DNA of 64,000 nucleotides from Actinomycetospora straminea. Its GTDB lineage: Bacteria > Actinomycetota > Actinomycetes > Mycobacteriales > Pseudonocardiaceae. The first letter of the stretch is position 1; each line of letters begins with the position of its first letter. The stretch spans positions 124,001 to 188,000 of the forward strand of contig NZ_JAQZAN010000014.1 of the NCBI RefSeq assembly GCF_028737255.1, in the 5' to 3' direction. Of the stretch, positions 7,816-17,798 are shown piece after piece. The notes under the pieces were generated by a model that saw nothing but the letters and a program-made list of their open reading frames with translations, had not been told where the DNA came from and searched no databases. Made by a program: the position numbers and the translations under genes.

Positions 7816-10800
7816 ATGGCCGTGGTGGCAGCACAGGAGGGCCGGGCCGACCCGGCTCCCGGTGCGGACCCCCGCGACGAGTCCGCCGGGCCGCCGTGGC
7901 GCGGCGGCAGCCGGGCCGCGGGGTGGTGGCTCGCCGCCCTCGCGGCGATCACCGTGCTGCTCGGGCTCGCGATCCCGCTGGCCCCGGTCCTCGCCGACGA
8001 CCCCGTCGTCACCTGGCCGAAGGCGGGCCAGCCGGCGACGTCGACGAGCCTGCCGCTGACCCCGTACCGCCCGCTCGCGCTCACCGCCGACGTGCCCTGC
8101 GCGGCCCTGCGTCCCGGCGGCGACGCCCTGCGCACCCAGCCGCCGTCGGCGGGCACGCCCGGCCGCGGCCTGACGCTGACCACGAGCGGCGGGCGGGTCG
8201 TCGTCACGAGCTCGGGCGACACCCTGGTCGACGAGCTGCTCCCGCTCGGCGACTGCACCTACCGCGTCGTCGCCGACCAGCGGGGCACGCGGGTGGAGCG
8301 CGACGGGCAGGTGCTCGTCGACCGGCCGGGGGCGCTGGTCCCGCAGGTCGCCGAGCTCGCCACCGACGCGCCGGGCACGCCGGGGCTCGGCGCGACCGTG
8401 CACACCGACGACCGCTACTCGTCGGCGCCGAGCGGGCTGAAGACGACGCTGCTCGTGCTCCACGCCCTCGCCCTGGCCGCGACGATCTGGATGGCGATGC
8501 GGCGGTGGCGGGGCCGCGGGCCGGGACTGGAGTGGCCGCGGTTCCACCCCGCCGACGCCGTGGTCCTGGTCGTGTCGGCGGCCTGGGTGGTGCTCGGGCC
8601 GCTGCAGAACGACGACTCGTGGTACCTCCTGATGGCCCGCAACGCCGGCCCGACGGGCTACATCGGCAACCAGATCTACATGTTCAACACGACGGAGAAC
8701 CCGTTCGTGCTGTCGCAGTACCTCATGGCTGTGTGGGGGCACCTGGGCGAGGCGGTCGGCCTGCCCGGCTGGGGTCTGCTCTGGATGCGCCTGCTCCCGC
8801 TGCTGCTGGGACTCGTGACGTGGGTGCTGCTGCGGGTCCTGCTCTCCACGATCCTCGGGCGGGGCGGGCGGCTGCCCGGGGTGGCGTGGGCCCTCCTGCT
8901 CGGCCACCTCGCGTGGTGGCTGCCGTACGGGATGGCGCTGCGACCCGAGGTCGTCATCGTCCCGCTGGCGGCCGGGGTCCTCGTGCTGGCGGAGGTCGCG
9001 CGGCGCCGGGAGGCGGTGGGCCCGCTGGTGCCGGCGACCGCGCTCGCCGCGCTGGCGGTCAGCGTCTCGCCGTCCGGGCTCGTCGCCGCCGCACCGGTCG
9101 TCGTCGCCCTGCCGTGGCTGTGGCGCTGGCTCGTCGCCCGCGGCTGGCGCTCGCGGCTCGGCGCGGCCGGGGCGGTCATCGCGGCCGGCACGATCGCCAT
9201 CCCCGTCGGGTTCGGCGACGCCACCCTCGGCGACGTCATCGAGGCCACCGACGTCCACAGCTGGTACTACCTGACCTTCCCCTGGTACGAGGAGTGGGCG
9301 CACTACCGGACGCTCATCGAGACCGGGACGTGGGGACGGCGTCTGCCCGTGCTGCTCACGGTGGTCGTGCTGGTCGTGGTGTCGATCGGCAGCGGCCGGC
9401 GCGGCCCGGTCGGCGGGCGGCTGCGCGACGCGACGCTCGGCGTGGCCGTCACCACCGCCGTCGCGCTCGGGCTGCTCGCGCTGGGCCCGACGAAGTGGGT
9501 CAACCACTTCGGCGCGATCGCGGCTCCGGCGACCGTGCTGCTCGCGCTGACCCTGCTGCACTCGCCGCTGCCGCGACGCTCCGGCGCGCTCGTCACCGGC
9601 GCGTCCGTGGCACTGATCAGCGGCGCGGCCGTGCTCGGGTTCGCCGGGCCCAACACCTGGAAGCCCTACAGCGACCGCGGGATGCCGTTCGGGGACCACC
9701 TCGACACCGAGATCTCCATGCTGGACCTCGAGTCGTTCGCCCCGCACTGGTACGACTACTACCTGCGCGACGTGTGGTGGTGGCTGATCCTCGCCGCGCT
9801 CGCCGCGGTGTGGGTGGCGTGGCGGCGGCGCGCGGGACGGCGCACGTTCGGCGTCACCCCCGAGCGCGCGGTCCTCGTGACGGCGACGACGACCCTCGTC
9901 GTGCTGATGGTCGGCGTGATGGTCGCGGCGCCGCTGTACCAGGGCAGCGGCTGGACCGTCGCCGGCAGCCAGGCCCAGGCCCTCACCGGGCGCGGCTGCG
10001 GCCTCGGCGAGGCGGCGACGGTCATGGCCCGCACGCCGCAGGACGTCGGGGACCCGACGACCCCCGACGCCGCGACCGGCGACTTCGCCCTCGCCGCCGA
10101 GGACCCGGCCCCCGTGCCGCCGCCGGGCCCGGGCGCGGTGTGGCACGACGAGGTCGAGCTCCCGCCGGGCGCCGACCCGACGACCTCCCCGCGGGGCATC
10201 ACCGGCCTCGGCTCGCTGACCACCGGCTGGTACCCGCTGCCCGCCGTCGACCCGGCCGACCCCGACGCGCCGACCCACCTCACCGTGCCCGTCGCCGGCA
10301 ACGAACCGGACCGCCAGCGGATCGTGGTGCAGTTCGGGTCGGGCGACGCGGCCGCGCCGGTCGAGGCCGAGTCGGTGGCCGTGACGCCGGCGGGCGGCTT
10401 CACCGCGCGCCAGTGGCAGGAGATCCCGGTGCAGCTGCCGGGCAGCCGGCCGACCGCGGTGCGCCTGCTCGTCGAGGACCGCGTCGCGGGGCCGGACAGC
10501 TCGCTCGCCGTCGCCGCGCCCCACCTCGCGCGGATGCAGCCGGTGATGACCCTCGCGACAGCCGAGGACCGCCCGCCCGAGCAGGTGGCGGGCGGGGCGT
10601 TCGCCGACCAGCTCTCGGCGGTGCTGTGGCCGTGCGTCGACCAGGTGGCCGTCAAGCAGGGCATCGCGCCCACCCCGACGCTGCGGCTCAACGCGGCCGA
10701 GAACACCCCGGAGTTCATCCTGACCAACCCGACCTTCGAGTCGTGGGGCGGCACGATGGTGCAGTCGGAGCGGACCTGGGCCACCGTGCGGCCGTACTCG

Positions 10801-10974
10801 ACCCTGCCCGACGGCGGGGTGCCCGCGCTGCAGTGGGGGACGGTCGACCGCATCGTCTACGACCACCCCACCGACGGCTACGACCTGCGCGTCGACCAGG
10901 TCAGCCGGGGCGGGCTGGACCGGTTCGCGACGCTGGCGTCGGAGGCGTACTCCGGGCGTGAGTACCTCGGCTGA
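7816..10974 (+). CDS. Arabinosyltransferase, Emb family (Emb-2)
   Basis: 1052-aa GT-C arabinosyltransferase. TM1 is at ~35-60. The catalytic pair is Asp266-Asp267 but in the context NDDSWYLLMARN, where most Emb proteins have DDGY. GYIGNQIYMFNTTENPF replaces the usual NYYRW..EAPF segment. The core keeps SPSGLVAAAPVV and PTKWVNHFG (usual THHFG). The C-terminal carbohydrate-binding part from ~700 has LWPCVDQ in place of SPCLR. These changes suggest a specialised member, perhaps with a different acceptor. The gene overlaps Emb-3 by 17 nt, so the two are probably co-translated, recalling the heteromeric EmbA-EmbB pair. Confidence 0.9.
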   Translation: MAVVAAQEGRADPAPGADPRDESAGPPWRGGSRAAGWWLAALAAITVLLGLAIPLAPVLADDPVVTWPKAGQPATSTSLPLTPYRPLALTADVPCAALRPGGDALRTQPPSAGTPGRGLTLTTSGGRVVVTSSGDTLVDELLPLGDCTYRVVADQRGTRVERDGQVLVDRPGALVPQVAELATDAPGTPGLGATVHTDDRYSSAPSGLKTTLLVLHALALAATIWMAMRRWRGRGPGLEWPRFHPADAVVLVVSAAWVVLGPLQNDDSWYLLMARNAGPTGYIGNQIYMFNTTENPFVLSQYLMAVWGHLGEAVGLPGWGLLWMRLLPLLLGLVTWVLLRVLLSTILGRGGRLPGVAWALLLGHLAWWLPYGMALRPEVVIVPLAAGVLVLAEVARRREAVGPLVPATALAALAVSVSPSGLVAAAPVVVALPWLWRWLVARGWRSRLGAAGAVIAAGTIAIPVGFGDATLGDVIEATDVHSWYYLTFPWYEEWAHYRTLIETGTWGRRLPVLLTVVVLVVVSIGSGRRGPVGGRLRDATLGVAVTTAVALGLLALGPTKWVNHFGAIAAPATVLLALTLLHSPLPRRSGALVTGASVALISGAAVLGFAGPNTWKPYSDRGMPFGDHLDTEISMLDLESFAPHWYDYYLRDVWWWLILAALAAVWVAWRRRAGRRTFGVTPERAVLVTATTTLVVLMVGVMVAAPLYQGSGWTVAGSQAQALTGRGCGLGEAATVMARTPQDVGDPTTPDAATGDFALAAEDPAPVPPPGPGAVWHDEVELPPGADPTTSPRGITGLGSLTTGWYPLPAVDPADPDAPTHLTVPVAGNEPDRQRIVVQFGSGDAAAPVEAESVAVTPAGGFTARQWQEIPVQLPGSRPTAVRLLVEDRVAGPDSSLAVAAPHLARMQPVMTLATAEDRPPEQVAGGAFADQLSAVLWPCVDQVAVKQGIAPTPTLRLNAAENTPEFILTNPTFESWGGTMVQSERTWATVRPYSTLPDGGVPALQWGTVDRIVYDHPTDGYDLRVDQVSRGGLDRFATLASEAYSGREYLG

Positions 10975-13900
10975 GCCGGACCGACCGCCGCGCCCGACCC
11001 TGCTGCTGGCCTCCGCGGTCCTGACGCTGCTGTGCGCGATCGCGTTCCCGCTCGCGCCGGTGGTCGCGCCCGTCGTCACCTTCACCTGGCCGCAGGGCGC
11101 CCCGTCGAGCGCGGCGGCGCTGCCGCTCATGCCCTACGAGCCGGTGGCCCTGGACGCGTCGGTGAGCTGCGCGGTGCTCGCCGCCACGCCGTCCGGGCAG
11201 GCGACGCTGGCGACGACCCCGCCGGGGACGCCGCCCGCACCGGTCGGGGGGCTGACGGTGCGGCCGGTGCCCGGCGGCGCGGTGGTGACGAGTGACGGCT
11301 CGGTGTTGGCGCTGGTCCCCCTGCCCGCAGGACCGTGCACGCTGACCGTCGCGTCGATCCCCGAGCGCACCACGGTGGCCCTCGACGGGCGGGTCGTCGC
11401 GGTCCGGGAGGGCGACGTGCGGCCGGTGGTCGCCGCGGTGACCACGCAGGCGCCCGGCACCGACGGCCTGTCGCTGCGCCTCCAGACCGACACCCGGTTC
11501 CAGACGACGCCGAGCGCGGTGAAGACGCTGCTCGGGGTCGGGGTGCTGCTGGGGCTCGCGGGGATGGTCGTCGCGGTGTGGCGCCGCGACGGGCGTGCGT
11601 TCCGGCGGCCGGGCCGGGTGCGGCCCCGGCCGGTCGACGCGGTGGTGACGCTCGCGCTCGCCGGCTGGGCGGTGGTCGGGCCCGCGACCGTCGACGACGG
11701 CTACATCGCCGGGATCCTGCGCTCGCGCGGCGAGAGCGGCTTCACCGGCAACGTCTACCGCTGGCTCAACGCCCCCGAGGCACCGTTCAGCTGGTTCTAC
11801 GAGGCCACGCGCGCGTGGGCGTCGCTGGCGCCGGGGCCGGCGGCGTCGGTGCTGTGGCTGCGCGTGCCCGCGACCGTGCTGGGCGTCCTGCTCTGGGTGC
11901 TCCTGCGCCGCCACGCCCTGCCCCGCCTCGGGTCGGCGCTGCGCGGGCGCGGGGCGACCTGGGTGGCGGCGGCGGCCTTCCTCGCCTGGTGGGCACCGTT
12001 CGGGCTCTCGCTGCGCCCGGAGCCGTGGCTGGCGCTGGGCGTGCTCGCGGTGTGGGTGTGCGCGGAGCGGGCGATCGCGACCCGCGCGCTGCTCCCGCTG
12101 CTCGCGGGCGGGGTGATCGCCGGGTTCACGGTCGCGCTGACGCCCGGCGCGCTGCTCGGGCTGGCGCCGCTGCTGGTGGCGCTGCCGGCGCTGGCGCGGG
12201 CGGGGTCCGGGGTCCGCGAGGGCTGGACGCGGGCGCTGGTCGTCGTCGCGGGGCTCGCGGTGGCGGTGCTGCCGATGGCTGCCGACCAGTCGCTCGCGGG
12301 CCTGCTCGAGGCCACGCGGGTGCGCCAGCTGATCGGCGGCGGGCAGCCGTGGTGGCAGGAGCTCGCGCGCTACACGGTGCTGCTCACGCCCGGCGACGTG
12401 CAGGGCGGGCTCGGGGCGCGGCTGGCGGTGCTGCTGACGCTGCTGGCGGTGCCCGCCGCGGCGTGGGCGCTGGTGCGGGCCGGCCGGCGCGGGGTGGCCC
12501 CGGCGCCGGCGCGGCGGCTGCTCGCCGTGGTGGCCTTCGCGCCCGTGCTGCTGATCGTGAGCCCGACGAAGTGGACGCTGCACTTCGGCGAGCTCGCGGG
12601 CGTCGGGACGGCCGCGCTGACGCTGTTCGTGCTGCTGTGGTCGCCGCGGGTGGTGGCCGCGTCCCGGCGGCTGCGGGGGCCGGCGCTCGTCGTCGTCCTC
12701 GGCGGGTTCGGGCTGGTCACGACGCTCGTGCTGATCGGCTACAACCAGTGGGCCTACGCCTCGGCGTGGGGCGTGTTCTGGAACGACATCCCGCCGCAGA
12801 TCCTCCGGGTGCCGCTCGGGAACGTGGCGCTGCCGGTGACGATCGTGGGCACGCTGGTGCTGGCGGTGCTGGTGGCCGTGCGCGGGGCGGCGCCGCGCCG
12901 GCTCGCCCGGGTGGTGGCGCCGGGGGCGCTCGCGCTGGTGCTGGTCGTCGTGGTGGTGGCGCTGCAGGGCGGGTCGTTCCTCAAGGTCACCGCCGACCGT
13001 CTCGGGACCTTCAGCTACGGCTCCGACGCGCTCGCGGCGCTGCGCGGGGACCCGTGCGGGCTGGCCTCGGACCTGGCGGTGGAGACCGATCCGCGGGCGG
13101 GGCTGCTGGCGCCCGGCTCCCCGAGCGAGGTGGGGGCTTTCCTGGCGTCCAGTGACAGCGTGGACGCCACGCTGGCACCGCGGTTCGTGCCCGGCGCGCC
13201 TCCGGCGGTGCCGTTGACGGTGGGCGGGGTCGAGCTGCCGGGGTGGGCCGCGCCGGCCGGGGTGGACCGCGGGCCCGCGCAGCTGGTGTCGGGCTGGTAC
13301 GCGCTGCCGGCGGAGGCGCGCGAGCAGCGGGCGCCGGTGGTGGTGGCCGCGAGCGGGTCGCTCGCCCGGGGCGACGTCACCCTCGAGTTCGCCGCCTCCC
13401 CGGTCGAGGCGCCGGTCAGCCGGACCCCGGCCGGGCCCCGCGCCGGCACCGCGCCACGGGACCTGCGCGGCCTCGCCCCCGAGGGCGCCACCCTCGTACG
13501 TGTCCGCGCCACGAGCGCCGCCCGCGACGCCGACGACGCCCGCACGGCCACCCCGGCCGGGCAGGCGCCCGACCTCCCGCTCGCCGTCAGCGTGCCCCGG
13601 GTCCCGCGCACCGTCCCGTTCGACGACCTCGTCCCGCCCGGCAGCACCGCCCTGGTCGACTGGCCGGTCGCGTTCGTCTTCCCGTGCCTCCGCCCGCCCC
13701 CGCTGACCGGGGGCACGGCCGGCATCCCGCCCTGGCGCGTCACCCCGCCCGGGCTCGCCGACGCCGGCGAGATCGCGGTGTCGCCGACCACCGGCGGCCC
13801 GTTCCTCACCCCGCGCCTGCTCGTCGACGAGGTCCGCCTGCCCGTCTACCTCGACGGCGACCCGACCCGCGACGCCGTCGGGCTCGCCCGCTGGGTGCCG

Positions 13901-14002
13901 CGCCTGCCGCTCGCCACGCTGTCGCCGCAGGTCCGCGAGGAGACGGTGGCCGGCTGGGCGCGGGCGGGACGCGCGGGCGTCCCCGTCCTGGACACCCCCT
14001 AG
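10958..14002 (+). CDS. Arabinosyltransferase, Emb family (Emb-3)
   Basis: 1014-aa GT-C arabinosyltransferase, the shortest of the five here. TM1 is at ~12-35. Catalytic Asp246-Asp247 lie in [17 protein letters not shown], followed by [19 protein letters not shown], so this region is close to Emb-1. The core has [12 protein letters not shown] and [10 protein letters not shown]. The C-terminal domain is shortened and has [12 protein letters not shown]. The GTG at 10958 lies inside the Emb-2 end, with GGAGG 12 nt upstream; no start further in gives a better N-terminus. Around 13135-13179 the coding sequence contains one copy of a short dispersed repeat that recurs at 20318. The TAG stop doubles as the first bases of the dprE1 -10 box. 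Confidence 0.9.
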   Translation: MSTSAEPDRPPRPTLLLASAVLTLLCAIAFPLAPVVAPVVTFTWPQGAPSSAAALPLMPYEPVALDASVSCAVLAATPSGQATLATTPPGTPPAPVGGLTVRPVPGGAVVTSDGSVLALVPLPAGPCTLTVASIPERTTVALDGRVVAVREGDVRPVVAAVTTQAPGTDGLSLRLQTDTRFQTTPSAVKTLLGVGVLLGLAGMVVAVWRRDGRAFRRPGRVRPRPVDAVVTLALAGWAVVGPATVDDGYIAGILRSRGESGFTGNVYRWLNAPEAPFSWFYEATRAWASLAPGPAASVLWLRVPATVLGVLLWVLLRRHALPRLGSALRGRGATWVAAAAFLAWWAPFGLSLRPEPWLALGVLAVWVCAERAIATRALLPLLAGGVIAGFTVALTPGALLGLAPLLVALPALARAGSGVREGWTRALVVVAGLAVAVLPMAADQSLAGLLEATRVRQLIGGGQPWWQELARYTVLLTPGDVQGGLGARLAVLLTLLAVPAAAWALVRAGRRGVAPAPARRLLAVVAFAPVLLIVSPTKWTLHFGELAGVGTAALTLFVLLWSPRVVAASRRLRGPALVVVLGGFGLVTTLVLIGYNQWAYASAWGVFWNDIPPQILRVPLGNVALPVTIVGTLVLAVLVAVRGAAPRRLARVVAPGALALVLVVVVVALQGGSFLKVTADRLGTFSYGSDALAALRGDPCGLASDLAVETDPRAGLLAPGSPSEVGAFLASSDSVDATLAPRFVPGAPPAVPLTVGGVELPGWAAPAGVDRGPAQLVSGWYALPAEAREQRAPVVVAASGSLARGDVTLEFAASPVEAPVSRTPAGPRAGTAPRDLRGLAPEGATLVRVRATSAARDADDARTATPAGQAPDLPLAVSVPRVPRTVPFDDLVPPGSTALVDWPVAFVFPCLRPPPLTGGTAGIPPWRVTPPGLADAGEIAVSPTTGGPFLTPRLLVDEVRLPVYLDGDPTRDAVGLARWVPRLPLATLSPQVREETVAGWARAGRAGVPVLDTP
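13135..13179 (+). repeat. Dispersed 45-bp repeat, copy A (inside Emb-3)
   Basis: Starts GGCTTTCCTG and, at the same offset, shares CAGCGTGGACGCCA and GCTG-CACC with copy B at 20318-20362. In Emb-3 it encodes roughly [16 protein letters not shown], a stretch without counterpart in the other Emb proteins. Confidence 0.6.
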
Positions 14003-14005
14003 ACT
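14000..14005 (+). promoter_or_regulatory. -10 box TAGACT before dprE1, overlapping the Emb-3 stop codon
   Basis: TAGACT begins with the TAG stop of Emb-3 and ends 8 nt before the ATG of dprE1 at 14014. It could give dprE1 its own leaderless transcript in addition to read-through from Emb-3. Confidence 0.45.
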
Positions 14006-14013
14006 CGCCCGGG

Positions 14014-15384
14014 ATGCCGCGCTCCCAGATGACGCTCGCCGGGTGGGCCCGTACCGCCCCGAGTCGGGCCACCGTGCTCACCGGCGACGACGTCGCCTCC
14101 GACGAGGCGCTGAGCGAGGCGATCGCGACCGCCGGCGAGCGCGGCGTCATCGCCCGCGGCCTCGGACGCTCCTACGGCGACACGGCGCAGAACGCGGGCG
14201 GGCTGGTCGTCGACATGACCGCGCGCGACCGCGTCCACGCCGTCGACGCGTCGACGGGCCTCGTCGACCTCGACGCCGGCGTCTCGCTCGACCGCCTCAT
14301 GCGCATCGCCCTGCCGTTCGGCCTGTGGGTGCCGGTGCTGCCGGGCACCCGCCAGGTCACCATCGGCGGGGCGATCGCCAACGACATCCACGGCAAGAAC
14401 CACCACTCCCACGGCAGCTTCGGCGACCACGTGGTGTCGATGGACCTGCTGCTCGCCTCGGGCGAGGTCCGGCGCCTCGAGCCCGACGGCCCGGAGGCGG
14501 AGCTGTTCTGGGCGACGGTCGGCGGCATCGGCCTGACCGGCATCATCCTGCGCGCGACGATCCGGATGACGCACACCGAGACCGCCTACTTCGTCGCCGA
14601 CACCGAGCGCACGGCGAACCTCGACGAGACGATCGAGCGGTTCTCCGACGGCTCCGACGAGGCCTACGACTACTCGTCGGCCTGGTTCGACTCGATCTCG
14701 ACGGGGTCGAAGCTCGGCCGGGCCGCGCTCGGGCGCGGGTCGCTCGCGCGGCTCGACGAGCTGCCCGCGAAGCTCCGTCGCGACCCGCTGAAGTTCGACG
14801 CGCCGACCCTGCTCGACCTGCCCGACGTCTTCCCGAACGGGCTGGCGAACAAGCTGACGTTCTCGGCGATCGGCGAGCTGTACTACCGCAAGACGAAGAA
14901 CGAGCGCGGCCAGATCCAGAACCTGACCGCCTTCTACCACCCGCTGGACCTGTTCGGGGACTGGAACCGGGCCTACGGCTCGAAGGGTTTCCTGCAGTAC
15001 CAGTTCATCGTCCCGCTCGACGCCGAGGCCGAGTTCCGGGCGATCATCCGCGACATCGCGGAGTCCGGGCACGTCTCGTTCCTCAACGTCTTCAAGAAGT
15101 TCGGCGAGGGCAACCGCGCCCCGCTGTCCTTCCCGATGCCGGGCTGGAACATCTGCGTCGACTTCCCGATCGTCGACGGTCTCGGGGCCTTCTGCCGCTC
15201 GCTCGACGAGCGCGTGCTGGCCATGGGCGGGCGCCTCTACACCGCCAAGGACTCGCGCACCGACCCCGCGACGTTCGCCGCCATGTACCCGCGGCTCGAC
15301 GAGTGGCGCAAGGTCCGCGACGCCGCCGACCCCGACGGGGTGTTCGCGTCGGACATGTCGCGCCGCCTCCGCCTCACCCCCTGA
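14014..15384 (+). CDS. dprE1: Decaprenylphosphoryl-beta-D-ribose 2'-oxidase DprE1
   Basis: 456-aa FAD-dependent oxidase of the vanillyl-alcohol oxidase fold. It oxidises decaprenylphosphoryl ribose to the 2'-keto form, the first half of the DPR to DPA epimerisation that supplies all arabinosyltransferases. The FAD domain shows [36 protein letters not shown] and [10 protein letters not shown]. The active-site segment [11 protein letters not shown] contains Cys381, equivalent to Cys387 of the M. tuberculosis enzyme, the residue modified by benzothiazinones. Length matches the family (461 aa in M. tuberculosis). It directly follows Emb-3 and is 8 nt ahead of dprE2. Confidence 0.97.
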   Translation: MPRSQMTLAGWARTAPSRATVLTGDDVASDEALSEAIATAGERGVIARGLGRSYGDTAQNAGGLVVDMTARDRVHAVDASTGLVDLDAGVSLDRLMRIALPFGLWVPVLPGTRQVTIGGAIANDIHGKNHHSHGSFGDHVVSMDLLLASGEVRRLEPDGPEAELFWATVGGIGLTGIILRATIRMTHTETAYFVADTERTANLDETIERFSDGSDEAYDYSSAWFDSISTGSKLGRAALGRGSLARLDELPAKLRRDPLKFDAPTLLDLPDVFPNGLANKLTFSAIGELYYRKTKNERGQIQNLTAFYHPLDLFGDWNRAYGSKGFLQYQFIVPLDAEAEFRAIIRDIAESGHVSFLNVFKKFGEGNRAPLSFPMPGWNICVDFPIVDGLGAFCRSLDERVLAMGGRLYTAKDSRTDPATFAAMYPRLDEWRKVRDAADPDGVFASDMSRRLRLTP

Positions 15385-15392
15385 GGAGAACC

Positions 15393-16148
15393 ATGATCGA
15401 CGCCGTCGGCCACCCGACGTCGCTGCTGCTGCTCGGCGGGACGTCCGAGATCGGCCTCGCGACCGCCGAGCGCTACCTCGAGGGCGGCCCCGTGCGGGTC
15501 GTGCTCGCCGGGCGCCAGTCGCCGCGCCTCGCCGACGCCGCCGCCCGCCTCACCCGCGCGGGCGCGACCGTCGAGACCGTCGAGTTCGACGCCCGCGACG
15601 CCGCCGTGCACACCGAGGCGGTCCGCAAGGCGTTCGCCGGCGGGGACATCGACGTCGCGGTCGTGGCGTTCGGCGTGCTCGGCGACCAGGAGAAGGCCTG
15701 GCAGGACATCGACGCCGCCGTCGAGCTCGCCGAGGTCAACTACGTCGCGGCCGTCTCGGTCGGCGTCGCGCTGGCCACGGAGTTCCGCCGCCAGGGCCAC
15801 GGGCACCTCGTCGCGCTCTCGTCGGTCGCGGCCGAGCGGGCCCGGCGCTCCAACTTCGTCTACGGCTCCACGAAGGCCGGGCTCGACGCGTTCTACACCG
15901 GGCTCACCGAGGCCCTGCGCGGCGAGGGCATCGGCGTCACCGTCGTCCGCCCCGGCTTCGTGCACACGAAGATGACCGAGGGCCTGTCCCCTGCGCCGCT
16001 GTCGACGACGCCCGAGGCCGTCGCCGACGTCATCGTCTCGTCGGTGGCGAGCGGCCGGGAGCAGGCCTGGGCGCCGGCGCCACTGCGCTTCGTGATGTCG
16101 GCGCTGCGCCACGTGCCGCGCCCGATCTTCCGGCGCCTGCCGCTCTGA
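15393..16148 (+). CDS. dprE2: Decaprenylphosphoryl-2-keto-beta-D-erythro-pentose reductase DprE2
   Basis: 251-aa short-chain dehydrogenase that reduces the keto product of DprE1 with NADH to give decaprenylphosphoryl-arabinose. The nucleotide-binding motif is LLLGGTSEIGLA near the N-terminus, NYVAAVSVG is the NAG-like segment, LSSVAAERA carries the catalytic Ser and YGSTKAGLDAF the Tyr-x3-Lys pair. AGGAG at 15384-15388 sits 4-5 nt before the ATG. In Mycobacterium the next gene is aftA; here the locus switches to an unrelated regulatory pair instead. Confidence 0.96.
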   Translation: MIDAVGHPTSLLLLGGTSEIGLATAERYLEGGPVRVVLAGRQSPRLADAAARLTRAGATVETVEFDARDAAVHTEAVRKAFAGGDIDVAVVAFGVLGDQEKAWQDIDAAVELAEVNYVAAVSVGVALATEFRRQGHGHLVALSSVAAERARRSNFVYGSTKAGLDAFYTGLTEALRGEGIGVTVVRPGFVHTKMTEGLSPAPLSTTPEAVADVIVSSVASGREQAWAPAPLRFVMSALRHVPRPIFRRLPL

Positions 16149-16164
16149 CGTCGCCCGGGTCGGG

Positions 16165-16191
16165 TGTCCGATCCGCCCGGTCCCGTTCGTC
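16165..16191 (+). promoter_or_regulatory. Candidate ECF-type promoter (TGTCCGA - 16 nt - CGTC)
   Basis: TGTCCGA at 16165-16171 is separated by 16 nt from CGTC at 16188-16191, roughly 40 nt ahead of the GTG of the DGPF gene. It resembles promoters read by ECF sigma factors, so the sigma factor encoded downstream may regulate itself. Based on pattern only. Confidence 0.3.
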
Positions 16192-16232
16192 AGGGTGGTG
16201 ACGACACCCCGACGACAGGGAGGAGCGCGGCC

Positions 16233-16589
16233 GTGGCCCGCTACGTGTTCCTGCTGTACGACGACGAGGACTGGTACGACACCGCCGACGAGCAGGGCGT
16301 CGCCGACGAGTTCGCCCTCCACGGGGAGTTCGTCGCCGCCGTGCGGGCGGCCGGCGCCGAGGTGCTCGGCGGCGAGGCGCTCGAGCGCTCCTCGTCGGCG
16401 ACGACCGTGCGCCGCGGCGGCGACGAGCCCCTGCTGACCGACGGCCCCTTCGCCGACACCAAGGAGGCCCTCGGCGGCTTCTACGTCATCGAGGCGCCCG
16501 ACCTCGACGTCGCGCTGCGCCTCGCCCGGGTGTGCCCGGCCGGGAACGTCGAGGTGCGGCCGGTGATGGAGACGCCCGGGGACGGCTGA
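16233..16589 (+). CDS. YCII-related (DGPF) domain protein
   Basis: 118-aa protein of the YCII/DGPF family. Visible marks are MARYVFLLYDDED-like opening (with GTG), LTDGPFADTKEALGGFYVIEAPD and VEVRPVMET. DGPF proteins are consistent genomic partners of ECF42-group sigma factors; their biochemical role is not settled. A strong AGGGAGGAG lies 7 nt before GTG 16233, deciding this start over one at 16164. The stop overlaps the sigma factor start (TGATG), so the two are translated together. Confidence 0.9.
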   Translation: MARYVFLLYDDEDWYDTADEQGVADEFALHGEFVAAVRAAGAEVLGGEALERSSSATTVRRGGDEPLLTDGPFADTKEALGGFYVIEAPDLDVALRLARVCPAGNVEVRPVMETPGDG

Positions 16590-17788
16590 TGACCGCGGTC
16601 GACGAGGTCTTCCGCGGCGCGTGGCCCGTGGTCGTCGCGGCCACGGCCCGGCTGACCCGGGACCTCGACCTCGCGGAGGACTGCGCGCAGGAGGCGGTCG
16701 AGCGGGCGCTCCGGACGTGGCCGGCCACCCCGCCGGAGAACGGCACGGGGTGGCTGACCACGACCGCCCGCCGGATCGCGCTCGACCGCCTGCGCCGCGA
16801 CGCGGTCCTGCGGCGGCGGCTCCCGCTGCTGGTGGAGCCGCCGGGTGACGACGACGACCCGGCGCCGACCGACCCGCTGCGCCTGGTCTTCACCTGCGCG
16901 CACCCGGCGCTGGCCCGCGCGTCGCAGGTCGCGCTGACGCTGCGGCTGGTGTGCGGGGTGGACGTCCCCGCGATCGCCGCGGTCCTCCTGACCGGCGAGG
17001 CCGCCGTCGCGCGCCGGATCACCCGCGCGAAGCAGAAGATCGCGACGGCGCGCATCCCGTTCCGGGTGCCGCCCGACGACGAGCTGCCCGCGCGGCTGGA
17101 CGCCGTGCTCACCGTCGTGCACCTCGCCTACACCGCCGGGCACGTGGCCGTCCGGGGGCCGCTCCGCGACGCGGGGCTCACGGGCCGGGCGCAGGACCTC
17201 GCCCGGCTGCTCGTCCGGCTGCTGCCCGACGAGCCGGAACCGCAGGCGCTGCTCGCGCTCGTGCTGCTCACCGAGGCGCGGGGACCGGCGCGCACCGATC
17301 CCGAGGGCGACCTCGTCCTCCTCGCCGAGCAGGACCGGTCGCGGTGGGACCGGGCGCTCGTCCGGGAGGGCCTGGCGCGGGCCACCACCGCCGTGCGCCA
17401 CCCGCGGCGCGGGCGCTTCGCGTGGCAGGCGGCCGTCGCCGGGCTGCACGCGGTGGCCCCGAGCTGGGCGGAGACCGACTGGGCGCAGCTCGTCACGGCC
17501 TACGACGCCCTGCTCGCGAGCTGGCCGTCGCCCGTCGTCGCCCTCAACCGGGCGGCAGCACGCAGCCAGGTGGCCGGCGCGGACCTCGCCGCGGTCCTGC
17601 GGGAGATCGACGCGCTCGCCCCCGACCTGCCCGGCTACCCGTACCTCCCGGCCGCGCGGGCCGACGTCCTCGCCCGGCTCGGCCGAACGGACGAGGCGGC
17701 CGCGGCCTACGGGACGGCGCTGGCGCTGACGACGAACCCCGTCGAGCGGCGGTACCTGGCGCGCCGGCAGGCGGAGCTCGCCCCCTGA
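16589..17788 (+). CDS. ECF sigma factor with C-terminal extension (ECF42-like)
   Basis: 399-aa protein. Sigma region 2 covers ~1-80 (DLAEDCAQEAVERALRTW, WLTTTARRIALDRLRRDAV) and region 4 ~110-175 (ASQVALTLRLVCGVDVPAIA, ARRITRAKQKIATARIPF). Residues ~180-399 form an Ala/Leu-rich helical domain with TPR-like repeats (TEARGPARTDPEGDLVLLAEQDRSRWD; AYDALLASWPSPVVALNRAAA; ARADVLARLGRTDEAAAAYGTAL). This arrangement plus an adjacent DGPF gene is diagnostic of group ECF42, in which the extension rather than a classical anti-sigma factor modulates activity. No anti-sigma gene is present. The signal it senses cannot be read from sequence. Confidence 0.9.
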   Translation: MTAVDEVFRGAWPVVVAATARLTRDLDLAEDCAQEAVERALRTWPATPPENGTGWLTTTARRIALDRLRRDAVLRRRLPLLVEPPGDDDDPAPTDPLRLVFTCAHPALARASQVALTLRLVCGVDVPAIAAVLLTGEAAVARRITRAKQKIATARIPFRVPPDDELPARLDAVLTVVHLAYTAGHVAVRGPLRDAGLTGRAQDLARLLVRLLPDEPEPQALLALVLLTEARGPARTDPEGDLVLLAEQDRSRWDRALVREGLARATTAVRHPRRGRFAWQAAVAGLHAVAPSWAETDWAQLVTAYDALLASWPSPVVALNRAAARSQVAGADLAAVLREIDALAPDLPGYPYLPAARADVLARLGRTDEAAAAYGTALALTTNPVERRYLARRQAELAP

Positions 17789-17798
17789 CCGGCGGCGC

